Shown here one piece after another: positions 47,306-56,177 of a stretch of 64,000 nucleotides of DNA; positions within the stretch are counted from its first letter, which is position 1; each line of letters starts with the position of its first letter. The notes beneath the pieces were generated by a model. It was not told where the DNA came from. It saw only the letters and a program-made list of their open reading frames with translations, and did not search any database. The position numbers and the translations under genes were made by a program. The stretch comes from Mesorhizobium ventifaucium. GTDB taxonomy: Bacteria; Pseudomonadota; Alphaproteobacteria; Rhizobiales; Rhizobiaceae. The stretch spans positions 24,814-88,813 of the forward strand of contig NZ_CAKXZS010000014.1 in the NCBI RefSeq assembly GCF_935822925.1, given 5' to 3'.

Positions 47306-48436
47306 GTGGCGGACACACTCAGGATCGTCCACTGCTTTCGCTCACCTGTCGGAGGGATTTTTCGTCACGTGCGCGACCTGACCGAGGCGCAGGTCGCCGC
47401 CGGGCATGCCGTCGGCATCGTCTGCGATTCGACGACGGGCGGCGACTTCGAGGAACATCTGTTCGAACAGATGAAAGGCACAATGGCGCTCGGCATCCAT
47501 CGCACGCCGATGCAGCGGCATCTCGGACCGGGCGACCTCGCCTCGGCCTGGCGCACATTTGGGATCATCAAGGAATTGCGGCCGGACGTGCTCCACGGGC
47601 ACGGCGCCAAGGGTGGCGCCTATGCCCGCCTGTTCGGCTCATTGTTGCGGGTATCAAGGTCTCGCGTAGCCCGCGTTTATTCGCCTCATGGCGGCTCTCT
47701 TCACTATGACGAGACCACCGCGACGGGGAAGCTGTTCTTCGCGCTCGAGCGGTTCATGGCGCGCTTCACCGACTATCTTCTGTTTGTCTCCGACTATGAA
47801 AGGCAGACCTATCGCAGGAAGGTCGGCGAACCGCCCATCCCGAACAACCTTGTCCACAACGGCCTCAGCGCCGCCGAGTTCGAGCCGGTGCGAACCGAGC
47901 CGAATGCGGCCGATGCCCTCTATATCGGCATGATGCGCGACCTCAAGGGACCGGACATATTCATCGATGCGCTGGTTCTTGCCGGAACGCGACTCGGCCG
48001 CCCGGTGAAAGCGGTGATGGTCGGCGACGGCGACGACCTGCCGCGCTACCATGCGCAAGTGAAGCGGCTCGGGCTCGAAGGCCATATGCGTTTCCTGCCG
48101 CCGATGCCGGCGCGCGAAGCCTTTGCGCTGGCCGAACTGGTTGTCGTGCCCTCGCGCGCGGAAGCCATGCCCTACATCGTGCTGGAGACGCTCGCCGCCG
48201 GCAAATCGATGATCGCCACCGGCGTCGGCGGCATCCCGGAAATCTTTGGCGCCGGTTCCCCTGCCCTGATCCGGCCCGATCCGCGCGAACTCGCCGACAA
48301 GATGAGCGCGGCGCTGGCCGACCCCAATGCCTATTGCAGGCTGATGCCCGATACCGCCGACCTCAAGGCGCGATTCGGCGCCGATGTGATGGCCGCCGCG
48401 ATCGAGACGGCCTATTTCGCGGCGCTCAAGCGGTAG
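47306..48436 (+). CDS. GT4-family glycosyltransferase
   Basis: This 376-residue GT-B enzyme starts at a GTG (47306), 5 bp after the export lipoprotein stop. The N-terminal GGIFRHVRDLTEAQ motif, the RVYSPHGG region and the C-terminal nucleotide-sugar site PSRAEAMPYIVLETLAAGKSMIATGVGGIPEI (E-x7-E) define it. It transfers a sugar to a lipid-linked growing oligosaccharide at the cytoplasmic membrane face. It is co-transcribed with its neighbours. Donor and acceptor are unknown. Confidence 0.9.
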   Translation: MADTLRIVHCFRSPVGGIFRHVRDLTEAQVAAGHAVGIVCDSTTGGDFEEHLFEQMKGTMALGIHRTPMQRHLGPGDLASAWRTFGIIKELRPDVLHGHGAKGGAYARLFGSLLRVSRSRVARVYSPHGGSLHYDETTATGKLFFALERFMARFTDYLLFVSDYERQTYRRKVGEPPIPNNLVHNGLSAAEFEPVRTEPNAADALYIGMMRDLKGPDIFIDALVLAGTRLGRPVKAVMVGDGDDLPRYHAQVKRLGLEGHMRFLPPMPAREAFALAELVVVPSRAEAMPYIVLETLAAGKSMIATGVGGIPEIFGAGSPALIRPDPRELADKMSAALADPNAYCRLMPDTADLKARFGADVMAAAIETAYFAALKR

Positions 48437-48543
48437 CCCCAAAAGGGCGCTGACTTCAAAGCTTCTCCAAAAGCTATTTGTCGTTTCAAGGGTTTCTTAG
48501 CTCTCTTTCGCTATTCACTTGCGTGAAGCTTTGCGGATGCACC

Positions 48544-50079
48544 ATGAGCGACTTCGATCCCACACCCGGCTTTTCGAAAGACGCGGTGCGCAATTTCAAC
48601 GCCTCGGCCGGTGACGATAGCCCCGGCGGGATGAACGACGTCGCCCGTCAGGTCGCGACGCAATACCGGCGCGACACCATGTCGCCGATCATGGTCAGCG
48701 GCGTCTTGCGCATGGTCGAATTCGCACTGCTGTTCCTGTCGGGCCTGTGCATCTATTTTTACTATGTCGGCTTCTTCAACCATCTCGCCTGGCAATATCC
48801 GCTGGCGATCGCCGCCGCTTCGTCCCTCGCCGTGGTGCTGCTCGACGTCACCGACTGCTACCAGATCGTCTCGTTCATGCGGCCGCTCGCCAATTTCGGC
48901 CGTCTGCTGATGGTCTGGGCCGGCACCTTCGCCTTGATGGCGCTGACGGCATTCGCCATGAAGATGTCGCAAGACTATTCGCGCCTGGTTTTCGGCACCT
49001 GGTTCGTCGTCGGCTTCATGCTGATCTTCTGCCTGAGACTGCTGATGTCGAAGCTGATCCGGCGCTGGGCGCGCGACGGGCGCATGGAGCGCCGCGCCGT
49101 CATCGTCGGCGGCGGCACGGCGGCGGAAGTCCTCATCCGCTCCGTCGAAAAGCAGCCCTACAACGACATCCGCATCTGCGGCATCTTCGACGACCGCGGC
49201 GACAAGCGCTCGCCGCCCATCGTCGCCGGCTATCCGAAGCTCGGCACCATTTCCGAGCTCATCGAGTTCGCCCGCATCGCCCGTATCGACATGCTGATCG
49301 TATCGCTGCCGCTGACCGCCGAATCGCGCGTCCTGCAGCTTTTGAAGAAGCTGTGGGTGCTGCCTGTCGACATCCGGCTCTCGGCGCATTCGAACGCGCT
49401 GCAATTCCGGCCGCGCGCCTATTCCTACATCGGCTCGGTGCCGATGCTCGACATCTTCGACAGGCCGATCAACGACTGGGATTCGGTCGCCAAGCGCGCC
49501 TTCGACATCGTCTTCTCGATCATCGGCATCATCGTGTTCTCGCCGGTCATGCTGGCGACCGCGATCGCCATCAAGCTCGACAGCAAGGGACCGGTGCTGT
49601 TCCACCAGAAGCGGCATGGCTTCAACAACGAGATCATCGAGGTCTACAAGTTCCGTTCGATGTACACCGACAAGGCCGACCCGACCGCCAGGCAGACGGT
49701 GACCAGGAACGACCCGCGCGTCACCCGCGTCGGCCGCTTCATCCGCAAGACCTCGATCGATGAGTTGCCGCAGTTCTTCAATTCGCTTTTCGGTTCGCTG
49801 TCGCTGGTCGGCCCGCGCCCGCATGCCATTGCCGCCCAGTCGCACAACCTTCTCTACAATGAAGTCGTCGACGGCTACTTCGCACGCCACAAGGTCAAGC
49901 CCGGCATCACCGGCTGGGCGCAGATCAATGGCTGGCGCGGCGAGATGGATACCAACGAGAAGATCCGCATGCGGACGGAGTACGACCTCTATTATATCGA
50001 GAACTGGTCGCTGCTGTTCGATCTGAGGATCCTGTTCCTGACACCGATCCGGCTGCTCAATACGGAAAATGCCTATTGA
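48544..50079 (+). CDS. Undecaprenyl-phosphate sugar phosphotransferase (WcaJ/PssA-like)
   Basis: This protein of about 511 residues has four to five N-terminal membrane helices, a CoA-binding-like middle (RAVIVGGGTAAEVLIRSVEKQ) and a C-terminal catalytic domain preceded by another helix. The catalytic part contains KRAFDIVFSIIGIIVFSPVML, KFRSMYTDK, RKTSIDELPQFFNSL and SLVGPRPHA. It attaches the first sugar-1-phosphate (usually glucose or galactose) to undecaprenyl phosphate, starting each repeat unit. The ATG at 48544 is preferred. The next gene overlaps its stop. Confidence 0.93.
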   Translation: MSDFDPTPGFSKDAVRNFNASAGDDSPGGMNDVARQVATQYRRDTMSPIMVSGVLRMVEFALLFLSGLCIYFYYVGFFNHLAWQYPLAIAAASSLAVVLLDVTDCYQIVSFMRPLANFGRLLMVWAGTFALMALTAFAMKMSQDYSRLVFGTWFVVGFMLIFCLRLLMSKLIRRWARDGRMERRAVIVGGGTAAEVLIRSVEKQPYNDIRICGIFDDRGDKRSPPIVAGYPKLGTISELIEFARIARIDMLIVSLPLTAESRVLQLLKKLWVLPVDIRLSAHSNALQFRPRAYSYIGSVPMLDIFDRPINDWDSVAKRAFDIVFSIIGIIVFSPVMLATAIAIKLDSKGPVLFHQKRHGFNNEIIEVYKFRSMYTDKADPTARQTVTRNDPRVTRVGRFIRKTSIDELPQFFNSLFGSLSLVGPRPHAIAAQSHNLLYNEVVDGYFARHKVKPGITGWAQINGWRGEMDTNEKIRMRTEYDLYYIENWSLLFDLRILFLTPIRLLNTENAY

Positions 50080-51335
50080 GCGCAGTCGCGCATGAACTCT
50101 CGCCGGCTGCGGTCAACGCCAAGCTGATCGCGCTGATTGCGTCGGGCGCGGTTTTCCTCGGCGTCTTCCTGTCCGGCTTCGTCATCGCCGAGCCGGCGCC
50201 ATACGACCTCTACATGGTCGCGCTGATGGCAGTGTGGGCCTTGTTCGGCCTGCGCATATCGCGCGCGGCGGCGCCGCTGCTGGTGCTGCTGGTGGTCATG
50301 AACATCGGCGGCATGATCTCGATGACCCAGATGTCGGATATTGCCGGCACCCCGCTCTATCTCTCGGTGTCGCTGTTCCTCGCCTTCACTGCGGTGTTCT
50401 TCGCCTCGGTGACATCGGTCCAGCCCAGTCTCTACCGGGTGATCTTCCTCGCCTATGTGATGTCGGCGGTGCTGACCTCGCTGCTTGGGATCGCCGGCTA
50501 TTTCCATGCCTTCCCGGGGGCGGAGATCTTCACCAGATACGACCGCGCCACCGGCGCCTTCCAGGATCCGAACGTGTTCGGGCCGTTCCTGGTGCTGCCC
50601 GGCATCTACCTGCTCCATCTTCTGCTGACCGGCCCCGTCTCACGCATGCCGTTGCTGGCGATGCCGCTGCTGATCATCACGGCCGGCATTTTTTTCTCGT
50701 TCTCGCGCGGCGCCTGGGGCATGTTCGGCGTTTCGGCGATCCTCCTCACCGGCGCCCTGTTCCTGCAAAGCGCCAGCGGAAAATTCCGGCTGCGTGTCGT
50801 CGTCATGACCATCGCCGCCATTTCGCTGCTGGTCATCGCGATGCTCGTCATCCTGCAGTTGCCGGGCGTCTCGGAAATGTTCTCCAGTCGCGCCCAGCTG
50901 GAACAGAGCTACGATACTGCCCGCCTCGGCCGTTTCGCCCGCTATATCTTCGGTTTCCAGATGGCGCTTGAGCATCCGCTCGGCATCGGCCCACTCGTCT
51001 TCGGCACGATTTTCGGCGAGGACACACACGATATCTGGCTAAAAATGCTGATGGACTATGGCTGGCTCGGCTTCGTCTCGTTCCTGACGCTGACCTGCTG
51101 GACGATAGCGGCCGGCTTCCGCATTCTCCTGCGCGACAGGCCGTGGCAGCCCTATCTTTTGTGCGCCTATGTCGCCTTCATCGGCAATATCGCGCTGGGC
51201 ACCTTCATCGACATCGATCACTGGCGCCACGTCTATCTGCTGCTCGGGCTGATCTGGGGCGCCATCGGACTCGAATATCGCCATCAGCGGCAGTTGCGGC
51301 CGGCGGCGCTGCCTGCGCCGGCGGCTGGGGCATGA
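50076..51335 (+). CDS. O-antigen ligase/Wzy-like polymerase
   Basis: This 419-residue protein has about 11 membrane helices. A large loop contains RYDRATGAFQDPNVFGPFLVLP, the usual O-antigen-ligase-like motif. A TTG at 50076 overlapping the TGA of the preceding gene (TTGA) is the most upstream start and gives translational coupling; no in-frame ATG lies near. It would polymerise exopolysaccharide repeat units in the periplasm. Ligase and polymerase cannot be told apart by sequence. Confidence 0.85.
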   Translation: MSAVAHELSPAAVNAKLIALIASGAVFLGVFLSGFVIAEPAPYDLYMVALMAVWALFGLRISRAAAPLLVLLVVMNIGGMISMTQMSDIAGTPLYLSVSLFLAFTAVFFASVTSVQPSLYRVIFLAYVMSAVLTSLLGIAGYFHAFPGAEIFTRYDRATGAFQDPNVFGPFLVLPGIYLLHLLLTGPVSRMPLLAMPLLIITAGIFFSFSRGAWGMFGVSAILLTGALFLQSASGKFRLRVVVMTIAAISLLVIAMLVILQLPGVSEMFSSRAQLEQSYDTARLGRFARYIFGFQMALEHPLGIGPLVFGTIFGEDTHDIWLKMLMDYGWLGFVSFLTLTCWTIAAGFRILLRDRPWQPYLLCAYVAFIGNIALGTFIDIDHWRHVYLLLGLIWGAIGLEYRHQRQLRPAALPAPAAGA

Positions 51336-51389
51336 TGAATTTCTGAGGGCAACTCTAGGTTTTCTGGGGGCAAGTCTAAGTCTTGAAAA

Positions 51390-51466
<77 letters not shown>

Positions 51467-51763
51467 GACCGCGGGAAGCCATATATTTTCAGGGGTTGCG
51501 GCGCAAGCGCTAAAACGGCGGTTTGGAACAGAACCCGATCAAGCCGGGCAATTATCGGCGCAACCCGTCAGAAAGTCCCACGGGAAGTCCCACGGAAGCG
51601 AATATCGGGTTCTATCAACGTTCCGAAGTTATCCACAGAGGCGGCGGATCGGCACTCATCGACAGTGAGGACGTATGTTCGAGGGGCTACGCATGGCGCG
51701 AGCATCCGAATGCCGATGGCGGCTCATACGCATCGACGCGAATTGGGCAGAAGACAGGCCTAA
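51467..51763. other. Probable attachment-side intergenic region
   Basis: About 300 bases lie between tRNA-Pro and the integrase stop with no gene. AAGTCCCACGG occurs twice in tandem (51573-51583 and 51585-51595), a possible integrase arm or core site. The exact att core cannot be fixed because the other end of the element is outside the window. Confidence 0.4.
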
Positions 51764-52924
51764 CTAACTGCGAACCGGCTTTGAAGCGTGGGTGTAGGCT
51801 TCCTCGGCGTTCTTGGGTTTCGCCGCTTCCATCGCGTTCAACACGTCGTCCATCATAGCATGGGCGTATTTTGTCGTCGTCTTTATATCCTCGTGGCCGA
51901 GGAGCTGCTGGACAACCTTAAGGTTGCTGTTACGCAGCACGCGTGTCGCGGCGGTATGCCTGGTGTCGTGGAAGTGGAAGTTCTTGACACCGGCTTTCGG
52001 TACGGCCCGCCGCATCGCGGTCTTCAGTCCCGACTCAGTTAGCGGATAGGGGTTGCCCTTGATCAGCCTGCGGTCTCCCGTCTTCACCGTCCGCGCCGCG
52101 ATATAGGTGAACACCTTTTCGGCGTGATAGTTCTGCTGCGCCCACAGGATCTCGAACGTCCGCTTCGTCATCGGGATCACCCTGGACTTTTTGCCCTTGC
52201 CGATGACGGTGAATTGCCGGCCGAAGAAATCGACCCGAGACCATTCAAGCCCCAGGATCTCCATCCGCCTGCAGCCATTAATAAACGCGAACTCGACGGC
52301 GACCTCGTAGCCGCGCGCCAGCTCGGCCATGATCGCCGCCTCCTCGCCGCTGCTGGCCTCCCTCACCCGCTCTTTCGGCTCCGGCAAAAGATGCTTCGAC
52401 CAGTCGATTGTAGCGGTCCTGGCGCCCCATAGGGCGCCGGCCCGTATGATCACCTCACGCAGCGGCTGCGTTACGGTGCGGTTGACCGTGGCAGCGCTGA
52501 CCCGCTTCTTCACCTCCGGCGTCTTATATTTCCGACCGGGCTTCCGCTGCGACGGGACGAACTCGCCACGACGCTTCGCCACCATCGTGGTGACTTTTTC
52601 GTCGTCGATTGCCTGCAGAAGGGTGTCTTGTCCGAAATGGGAGACCAGCCACGCCATCGACCATTCAGTGTTCTTCCAGTTTTCGTGGTGCTGACCGACC
52701 TCTTCCCAGTAGCGGCTGGCCGCGATCGCTACGGTCATGTTCGGATCAGAGAACGCCTTCTCCACGTCGAGGACGGCCTTTGCCTCGGCGCGCTTGATGG
52801 TCTCTACTTGTTTCGCTTCTCGCTTTGACGTGCAGCCCGTCGAGCCTGAAAATCGACGACCCTGTAGTTGGAAGTCGTAGGAGTAGAGGCCATCCTTGGA
52901 GTCGGCCCTTCTAAAGACGGACAT
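51764..52924 (-). CDS. int: Tyrosine recombinase (phage-type integrase)
   Basis: This 386-residue integrase has an N-terminal Arm-binding part (RRADSKDGLYSYDFQLQGRRF), a core-binding domain (SRYWEEVGQHHENW ... ) and a catalytic domain. The catalytic residues are Arg in FINGCRRMEILGLEW, H319-x-x-R322 in HDTRHTAATRV, H344 in LLGHEDIKTTTKY and the nucleophile Y353. It catalyses site-specific insertion and excision of the element. Its start overlaps the AlpA-like gene by about 120 bases in another frame. Confidence 0.95.
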   Translation of the reverse strand: MSVFRRADSKDGLYSYDFQLQGRRFSGSTGCTSKREAKQVETIKRAEAKAVLDVEKAFSDPNMTVAIAASRYWEEVGQHHENWKNTEWSMAWLVSHFGQDTLLQAIDDEKVTTMVAKRRGEFVPSQRKPGRKYKTPEVKKRVSAATVNRTVTQPLREVIIRAGALWGARTATIDWSKHLLPEPKERVREASSGEEAAIMAELARGYEVAVEFAFINGCRRMEILGLEWSRVDFFGRQFTVIGKGKKSRVIPMTKRTFEILWAQQNYHAEKVFTYIAARTVKTGDRRLIKGNPYPLTESGLKTAMRRAVPKAGVKNFHFHDTRHTAATRVLRNSNLKVVQQLLGHEDIKTTTKYAHAMMDDVLNAMEAAKPKNAEEAYTHASKPVRS

Positions 52925-53109
52925 TTTACGACCTTCTTTCGTTTCGCCTTCCAGGCATTGAGGTCGTCAAGCTCATACCGTGGCGTCTCGCGCTTCTTTC
53001 CCTGCCCGACGTTGATGTACGGGATCTCGCCCGCCTTGCGCATCGCTCGCAAGGTGTCTTCGCCGATCCCGAGTTCCGCGCAGGCTTCCTCTGGCGTCAA
53101 GAGCGGCAT
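52804..53109 (-). CDS. AlpA/excisionase-like HTH protein
   Basis: A small protein of about 101 residues whose N-terminal MPLLTPEEACAELGIGEDTLRAMRKAGEIPYINVGQGKKRETPRY is a MerR/AlpA-type winged HTH as in excisionases (HTH_17). It is followed by a basic tail. It is directly upstream of the integrase, where a recombination directionality factor is expected. The start is 53109 or 53124. Its 3' end overlaps the integrase start by 121 bases, which is long for such a pair. Confidence 0.8.
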   Translation of the reverse strand: MPLLTPEEACAELGIGEDTLRAMRKAGEIPYINVGQGKKRETPRYELDDLNAWKAKRKKVVKCPSLEGPTPRMASTPTTSNYRVVDFQARRAARQSEKRNK

Positions 53110-53143
53110 GGTGGTGGTCCCCATGTTTCTGGACGATATGGCA

Positions 53144-53653
53144 TCAATCGTAGCCCTCCAGCCAGAGCCGGTAGGATTTGTCGATGCCACGGAAGTTGTC
53201 GGCTTTGGCTTCATCGTAGTCGAGGTCGACCCGGCTTTTGACGCCGCACTGCGCCTTCAGCCAGGCCGCGGCCTCGTCGGCCGAGCCGATGGTGACGCCG
53301 AACTTCTTGCCTATGAATATCCAGAAGCCCTTTTCACCGCATGAGATCGCGGCGCGCTGCGCCAGCGGACCGCCCTTGCGTGGCGGTTCCGCCGGTGTGG
53401 TCCCGGCCTCCGGAGATGCCTCGTTAACTTTTGCCGCCTCGTTTGAGGCCTCCTGCCCGCCGCGGCCGTCGACTGTGTATTCATAGTCGCCGATACAGAA
53501 GGTGACGTTGGCCGGCCCGTGGATATCGATGATGAGGTCGTCGCCATTGATGTCGACAAGGAAACTCTCGCCATCTGTGGCCTCTTTGCCGACCAGCTGC
53601 TCGATCGCCTGCTGGAGCGGGATGGTATAGCGGTGAATGAGCGTTGGGTTCAC
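53144..53653 (-). CDS. Hypothetical element protein, 169 aa
   Basis: Not recognised. The N-terminal half (MNPTLIHRYTIPLQQAIEQLVG, GDDLIIDIHGPANVTFCIGDYEYTV) looks beta-rich. A low-complexity Ala/Glu/Pro linker follows, then a compact C-terminal domain GFWIFIGKKFGVTIGSADEAAAWLKAQC. No signal peptide. It overlaps the next upstream gene by 4 bases, as do most genes in this row, so it is translated in one coupled operon. Confidence 0.6.
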   Translation of the reverse strand: MNPTLIHRYTIPLQQAIEQLVGKEATDGESFLVDINGDDLIIDIHGPANVTFCIGDYEYTVDGRGGQEASNEAAKVNEASPEAGTTPAEPPRKGGPLAQRAAISCGEKGFWIFIGKKFGVTIGSADEAAAWLKAQCGVKSRVDLDYDEAKADNFRGIDKSYRLWLEGYD

Positions 53654-53979
53654 AGCCCGATCTCCTCGAGGAAGGTTTCCAGCCCGGCTGGCTTGTCTGG
53701 TGCGAGCAGCGGCCCTTTGATGAAAGCATCCCAGTGCGTGCCGAGGTAGTAGGAGGCACGTTCACGGATCGCCCGCATCCGGACGATCTTCAGCTCGTCA
53801 GCGGTGCGAGCGATGCGCCGATCCCACTTCCTGATCTCGCGCCAGTAGCCGCGATGTTCCTTGCGGACCGCCTCCGGCAGCATCCGGAAGCACTTGCCGC
53901 AGATGGTCTCCTGGCTCTCGTGCTCGCGCTTGAATGTGCGCCGGCAGCGCGGGTTGATGCAGGGAACGCGGTCAGACAC
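53650..53979 (-). CDS. Small zinc-ribbon-like protein
   Basis: This 109-residue protein has four N-terminal cysteines (C7, C12, C27, C30) in CINPRC and CGKC, the spacing of a small zinc ribbon. A basic/helical C-terminal part rich in Arg, Glu and Trp follows (RGYWREIRKWDRRIARTADELK). Such proteins are common in phage early regions and may bind DNA or RNA. Specific function is unknown. It overlaps its neighbours by 4 and 8 bases. Confidence 0.65.
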   Translation of the reverse strand: MSDRVPCINPRCRRTFKREHESQETICGKCFRMLPEAVRKEHRGYWREIRKWDRRIARTADELKIVRMRAIRERASYYLGTHWDAFIKGPLLAPDKPAGLETFLEEIGL

Positions 53980-54199
53980 CGTCTACCCCCTCCCACGTTT
54001 GCGAATTGTCGGGGAGGCCGAAAAGGCTGTCGCCGACCTCGACGAGCGGGAATTCGCCGCCGGCGCGGATCTTCACCACCGCGGCGTCAGGGACGTCCTG
54101 GAACGGTTCGTCGAACCACCACTGCCGCCGGCCGTCGACGATCTGCTGGTGCAGCTTCTCGCCGGCGCGGAGGCGGGCCAGGACGGCGTCGAGCTTCAT
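53972..54199 (-). CDS. Hypothetical element protein, 75 aa
   Basis: Not recognised. It begins MKLDAVLARLRAGEKLHQQIVDGRRQWWFD and contains a second strand-rich part (AVVKIRAGGEFPLVEVGDSLFG). ATG at 54199 is used because it overlaps the stop of the ASCH gene by 4 bases, matching the operon pattern. The short length and lack of motifs leave its role open. Confidence 0.55.
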   Translation of the reverse strand: MKLDAVLARLRAGEKLHQQIVDGRRQWWFDEPFQDVPDAAVVKIRAGGEFPLVEVGDSLFGLPDNSQTWEGVDGV

Positions 54200-54579
54200 G
54201 CGAGGTCGCCCCACATGATGAGATTGCCCTGAAACTCATCAACGCCGGGATGGTTCTCCCGCCAGAACTGTTTCAGGTCGACCCACGACGCGAAGCCGTC
54301 GGCGATCGCGAAGCCCTCCAAGCCGCCTGGAAACCCGAAGCCGGGCAGAATGATGCCCTCCGATTCCGGGTCAGCGTCATTGAACAGGATCGTGATCTTG
54401 ACGACTTCGATGCACTGCGAGCGGCCGATCAGCTCGCAGTGCTTGGTGCGCATGCCGCGGTAAAGCTGCAGCTGCTCGCCTGGCCGGGCATGCCGCTTCC
54501 GATCGGCGCGAACCGTCTGCCGTTTCGTGCCGGCATGGATCGGCGCGACGAAGCGCTGCTTGAAGGAATAGGCGACCAT
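54196..54579 (-). CDS. ASCH-domain protein
   Basis: This 127-residue protein has the ASCH/PUA-like opening [29 protein letters not shown] followed by LQLYRGMRTKHCELIGRSQC. ASCH proteins bind RNA or nucleotides and are frequent in phages. The C-terminal DGFASWVDLKQFWRENHPG is typical of the phage version. ATG and the TGA of the upstream gene share one base (TGATG), so the two are coupled. The nucleic-acid target is unknown. Confidence 0.8.
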   Translation of the reverse strand: MVAYSFKQRFVAPIHAGTKRQTVRADRKRHARPGEQLQLYRGMRTKHCELIGRSQCIEVVKITILFNDADPESEGIILPGFGFPGGLEGFAIADGFASWVDLKQFWRENHPGVDEFQGNLIMWGDLA

Positions 54580-55586
54580 CAGGCTACCCCTTGAGGAACG
54601 GGAGCGCCGGGAGGTTCTTGCCAATGAGTGGCGACAGCTTCCTTGACCGATACGAGGCGGCCGCTGGGCCGCGACGTGCGCCACTCGCCGCAAATCTGGT
54701 CGTAGTAGCAGTCGCACCACCGAACGCCAGTTTTCAGCCAAATATCGATCAGTCGATCTTTCGGCGCGGTCTCAATCGGCTTCCACCCCGGTACTAACCC
54801 ATCGGCGATGGCTGCGTCGATGCGGTGAACGACGCCCCACAAGAGGTCTTCAGCCGGGGCCAATATGAATTGCCGCGCCTCCCGCAAAGCCTCCACGATA
54901 CCTTTGTCTATCTGAGGCTTGGGTGGGGAGGTGCGTGCCGCTAGATACGCTACAACTCGGTCTGCCTGTGTGCCGAAATTGGCATCCAGATATTCGTAGT
55001 CACGGCCGTACCTATCCCCTCCGAACCACTCGCGGAGAATATCGGTTCTGGTCACCGCCTCGGCTTCCATAGCCAGCAGAGGTGTTTCGTTGGTGGGGTT
55101 CTTCACGACGCGGCCTCCCGCTTTGGCGATGGCGTTCGTGGCGATCCGATGCATGGCGTGGATGGTATCGACCAGGGCAATCTCGCCGGTTCCGCTCTCG
55201 TTGGCGCGCTGGCTGATCTCTGTGAGCGCCGCCAGCAAATCCGGCACTGCCTGAGTGGCAGGGGCGAGGGCCACACCGAGGGCATACTTGGTGGCATGGA
55301 AGCCGACATCAGGTGTTGGCGGCGTGATATGGCCGAGCGCGGACTTGTCCATGTATTCGCCGAAAGAGTGCTTGTAGGCGTGAACCATCGCATCTGTGAC
55401 CGCCACAGCAGGAACAGGCTGTGATGCGAGGGCGGCTTCGAGAGCAGCGCGCATCCATTTGCGGTTGTCGGCATTCGGAATGTACTCTGCACCGTCAAGC
55501 CCCGCCTCAACCATCGCATCCGTGACCTGGTCTTGACGGCTCACCCCTATGGAACAATCGATGCAAGTTGCCACGATCACCTCCAC
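54579..55586 (-). CDS. Hypothetical protein with C-terminal DUF551-like segment
   Basis: A 335-residue soluble protein. The N-terminal 150 residues contain two similar helical stretches ([33 protein letters not shown] and [19 protein letters not shown]) suggestive of a repeat. The C-terminal [29 protein letters not shown] matches the DUF551 pattern seen in phage proteins. No enzymatic motif. It is coupled to the ASCH gene (1-base overlap) and overlaps ssb by 10 bases. Function is unknown. Confidence 0.65.
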   Translation of the reverse strand: MEVIVATCIDCSIGVSRQDQVTDAMVEAGLDGAEYIPNADNRKWMRAALEAALASQPVPAVAVTDAMVHAYKHSFGEYMDKSALGHITPPTPDVGFHATKYALGVALAPATQAVPDLLAALTEISQRANESGTGEIALVDTIHAMHRIATNAIAKAGGRVVKNPTNETPLLAMEAEAVTRTDILREWFGGDRYGRDYEYLDANFGTQADRVVAYLAARTSPPKPQIDKGIVEALREARQFILAPAEDLLWGVVHRIDAAIADGLVPGWKPIETAPKDRLIDIWLKTGVRWCDCYYDQICGEWRTSRPSGRLVSVKEAVATHWQEPPGAPVPQGVA

Positions 55587-56116
55587 TCCGGACTGAAGGG
55601 AATGTCGTCGTCAAGATCGCTGCTCGCCCTTCGGCCAGCGCCACCGCCGCCCTGCCCGCCGCCGAAGTCGTTGCGGCCGAAGTCGCTCGATCGCCCGCCG
55701 CTACTGCCGCCGCTCGGCCGGCCGCCGCGATCGTCATCACGGCCGCGATCGCCATCCCCCTGCCCGCGCGCGTCAAGCATCTGGAGCTCGCCGCGGAACT
55801 TCTGCAGGACGATCTCCGTCGTGTAGCGGTCGTTGCCGGATTGGTCCTGCCACTTCCTCGTCTGCAGCTGGCCCTCGACGTAAACCTTGGCGCCCTTCTT
55901 CAGGTATTGTTCCGCGACCTTGGCGAGGTTGTCGTTGAAGATCACGACCTGGTGCCACTCGGTTTTTTCCTTCCGTTCACCGGAATTCTTATCGCGCCAG
56001 GATTCAGATGTGGCGATGCGTAGATTGACGACCGGGTCACCGGAATTCAGCCGGCGAATCTCGGGATCGGCGCCCAAATTGCCAATAAGCAGCACGCGAT
56101 TAAGTGAACCGGCCAT
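55577..56116 (-). CDS. ssb: Single-stranded DNA-binding protein
   Basis: This 179-residue SSB has an OB fold ([79 protein letters not shown]), then a Gly/Arg/Asp-rich linker. The tail has acidic DDDIPF, where SSB partner proteins usually bind, followed by five more residues (SPEWR). It coats single-stranded DNA during element replication. It is probably the element's own SSB, distinct from the host's. It lies 61 bases downstream of the helicase gene. Confidence 0.95.
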   Translation of the reverse strand: MAGSLNRVLLIGNLGADPEIRRLNSGDPVVNLRIATSESWRDKNSGERKEKTEWHQVVIFNDNLAKVAEQYLKKGAKVYVEGQLQTRKWQDQSGNDRYTTEIVLQKFRGELQMLDARGQGDGDRGRDDDRGGRPSGGSSGGRSSDFGRNDFGGGQGGGGAGRRASSDLDDDIPFSPEWR

Positions 56117-56177
56117 TTACGCACCTATCTCTTTGAGGGCTTGGGTTTTTGCTGTGTTGAGCTCAGTCATCGCGGCC

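Noticed and set aside
48511..49890. 459-codon open frame antisense to the polyprenyl glycosylphosphotransferase
   Set aside because: Low-complexity Asp/Arg/His composition; the plus-strand gene has clear motifs and membrane helices.
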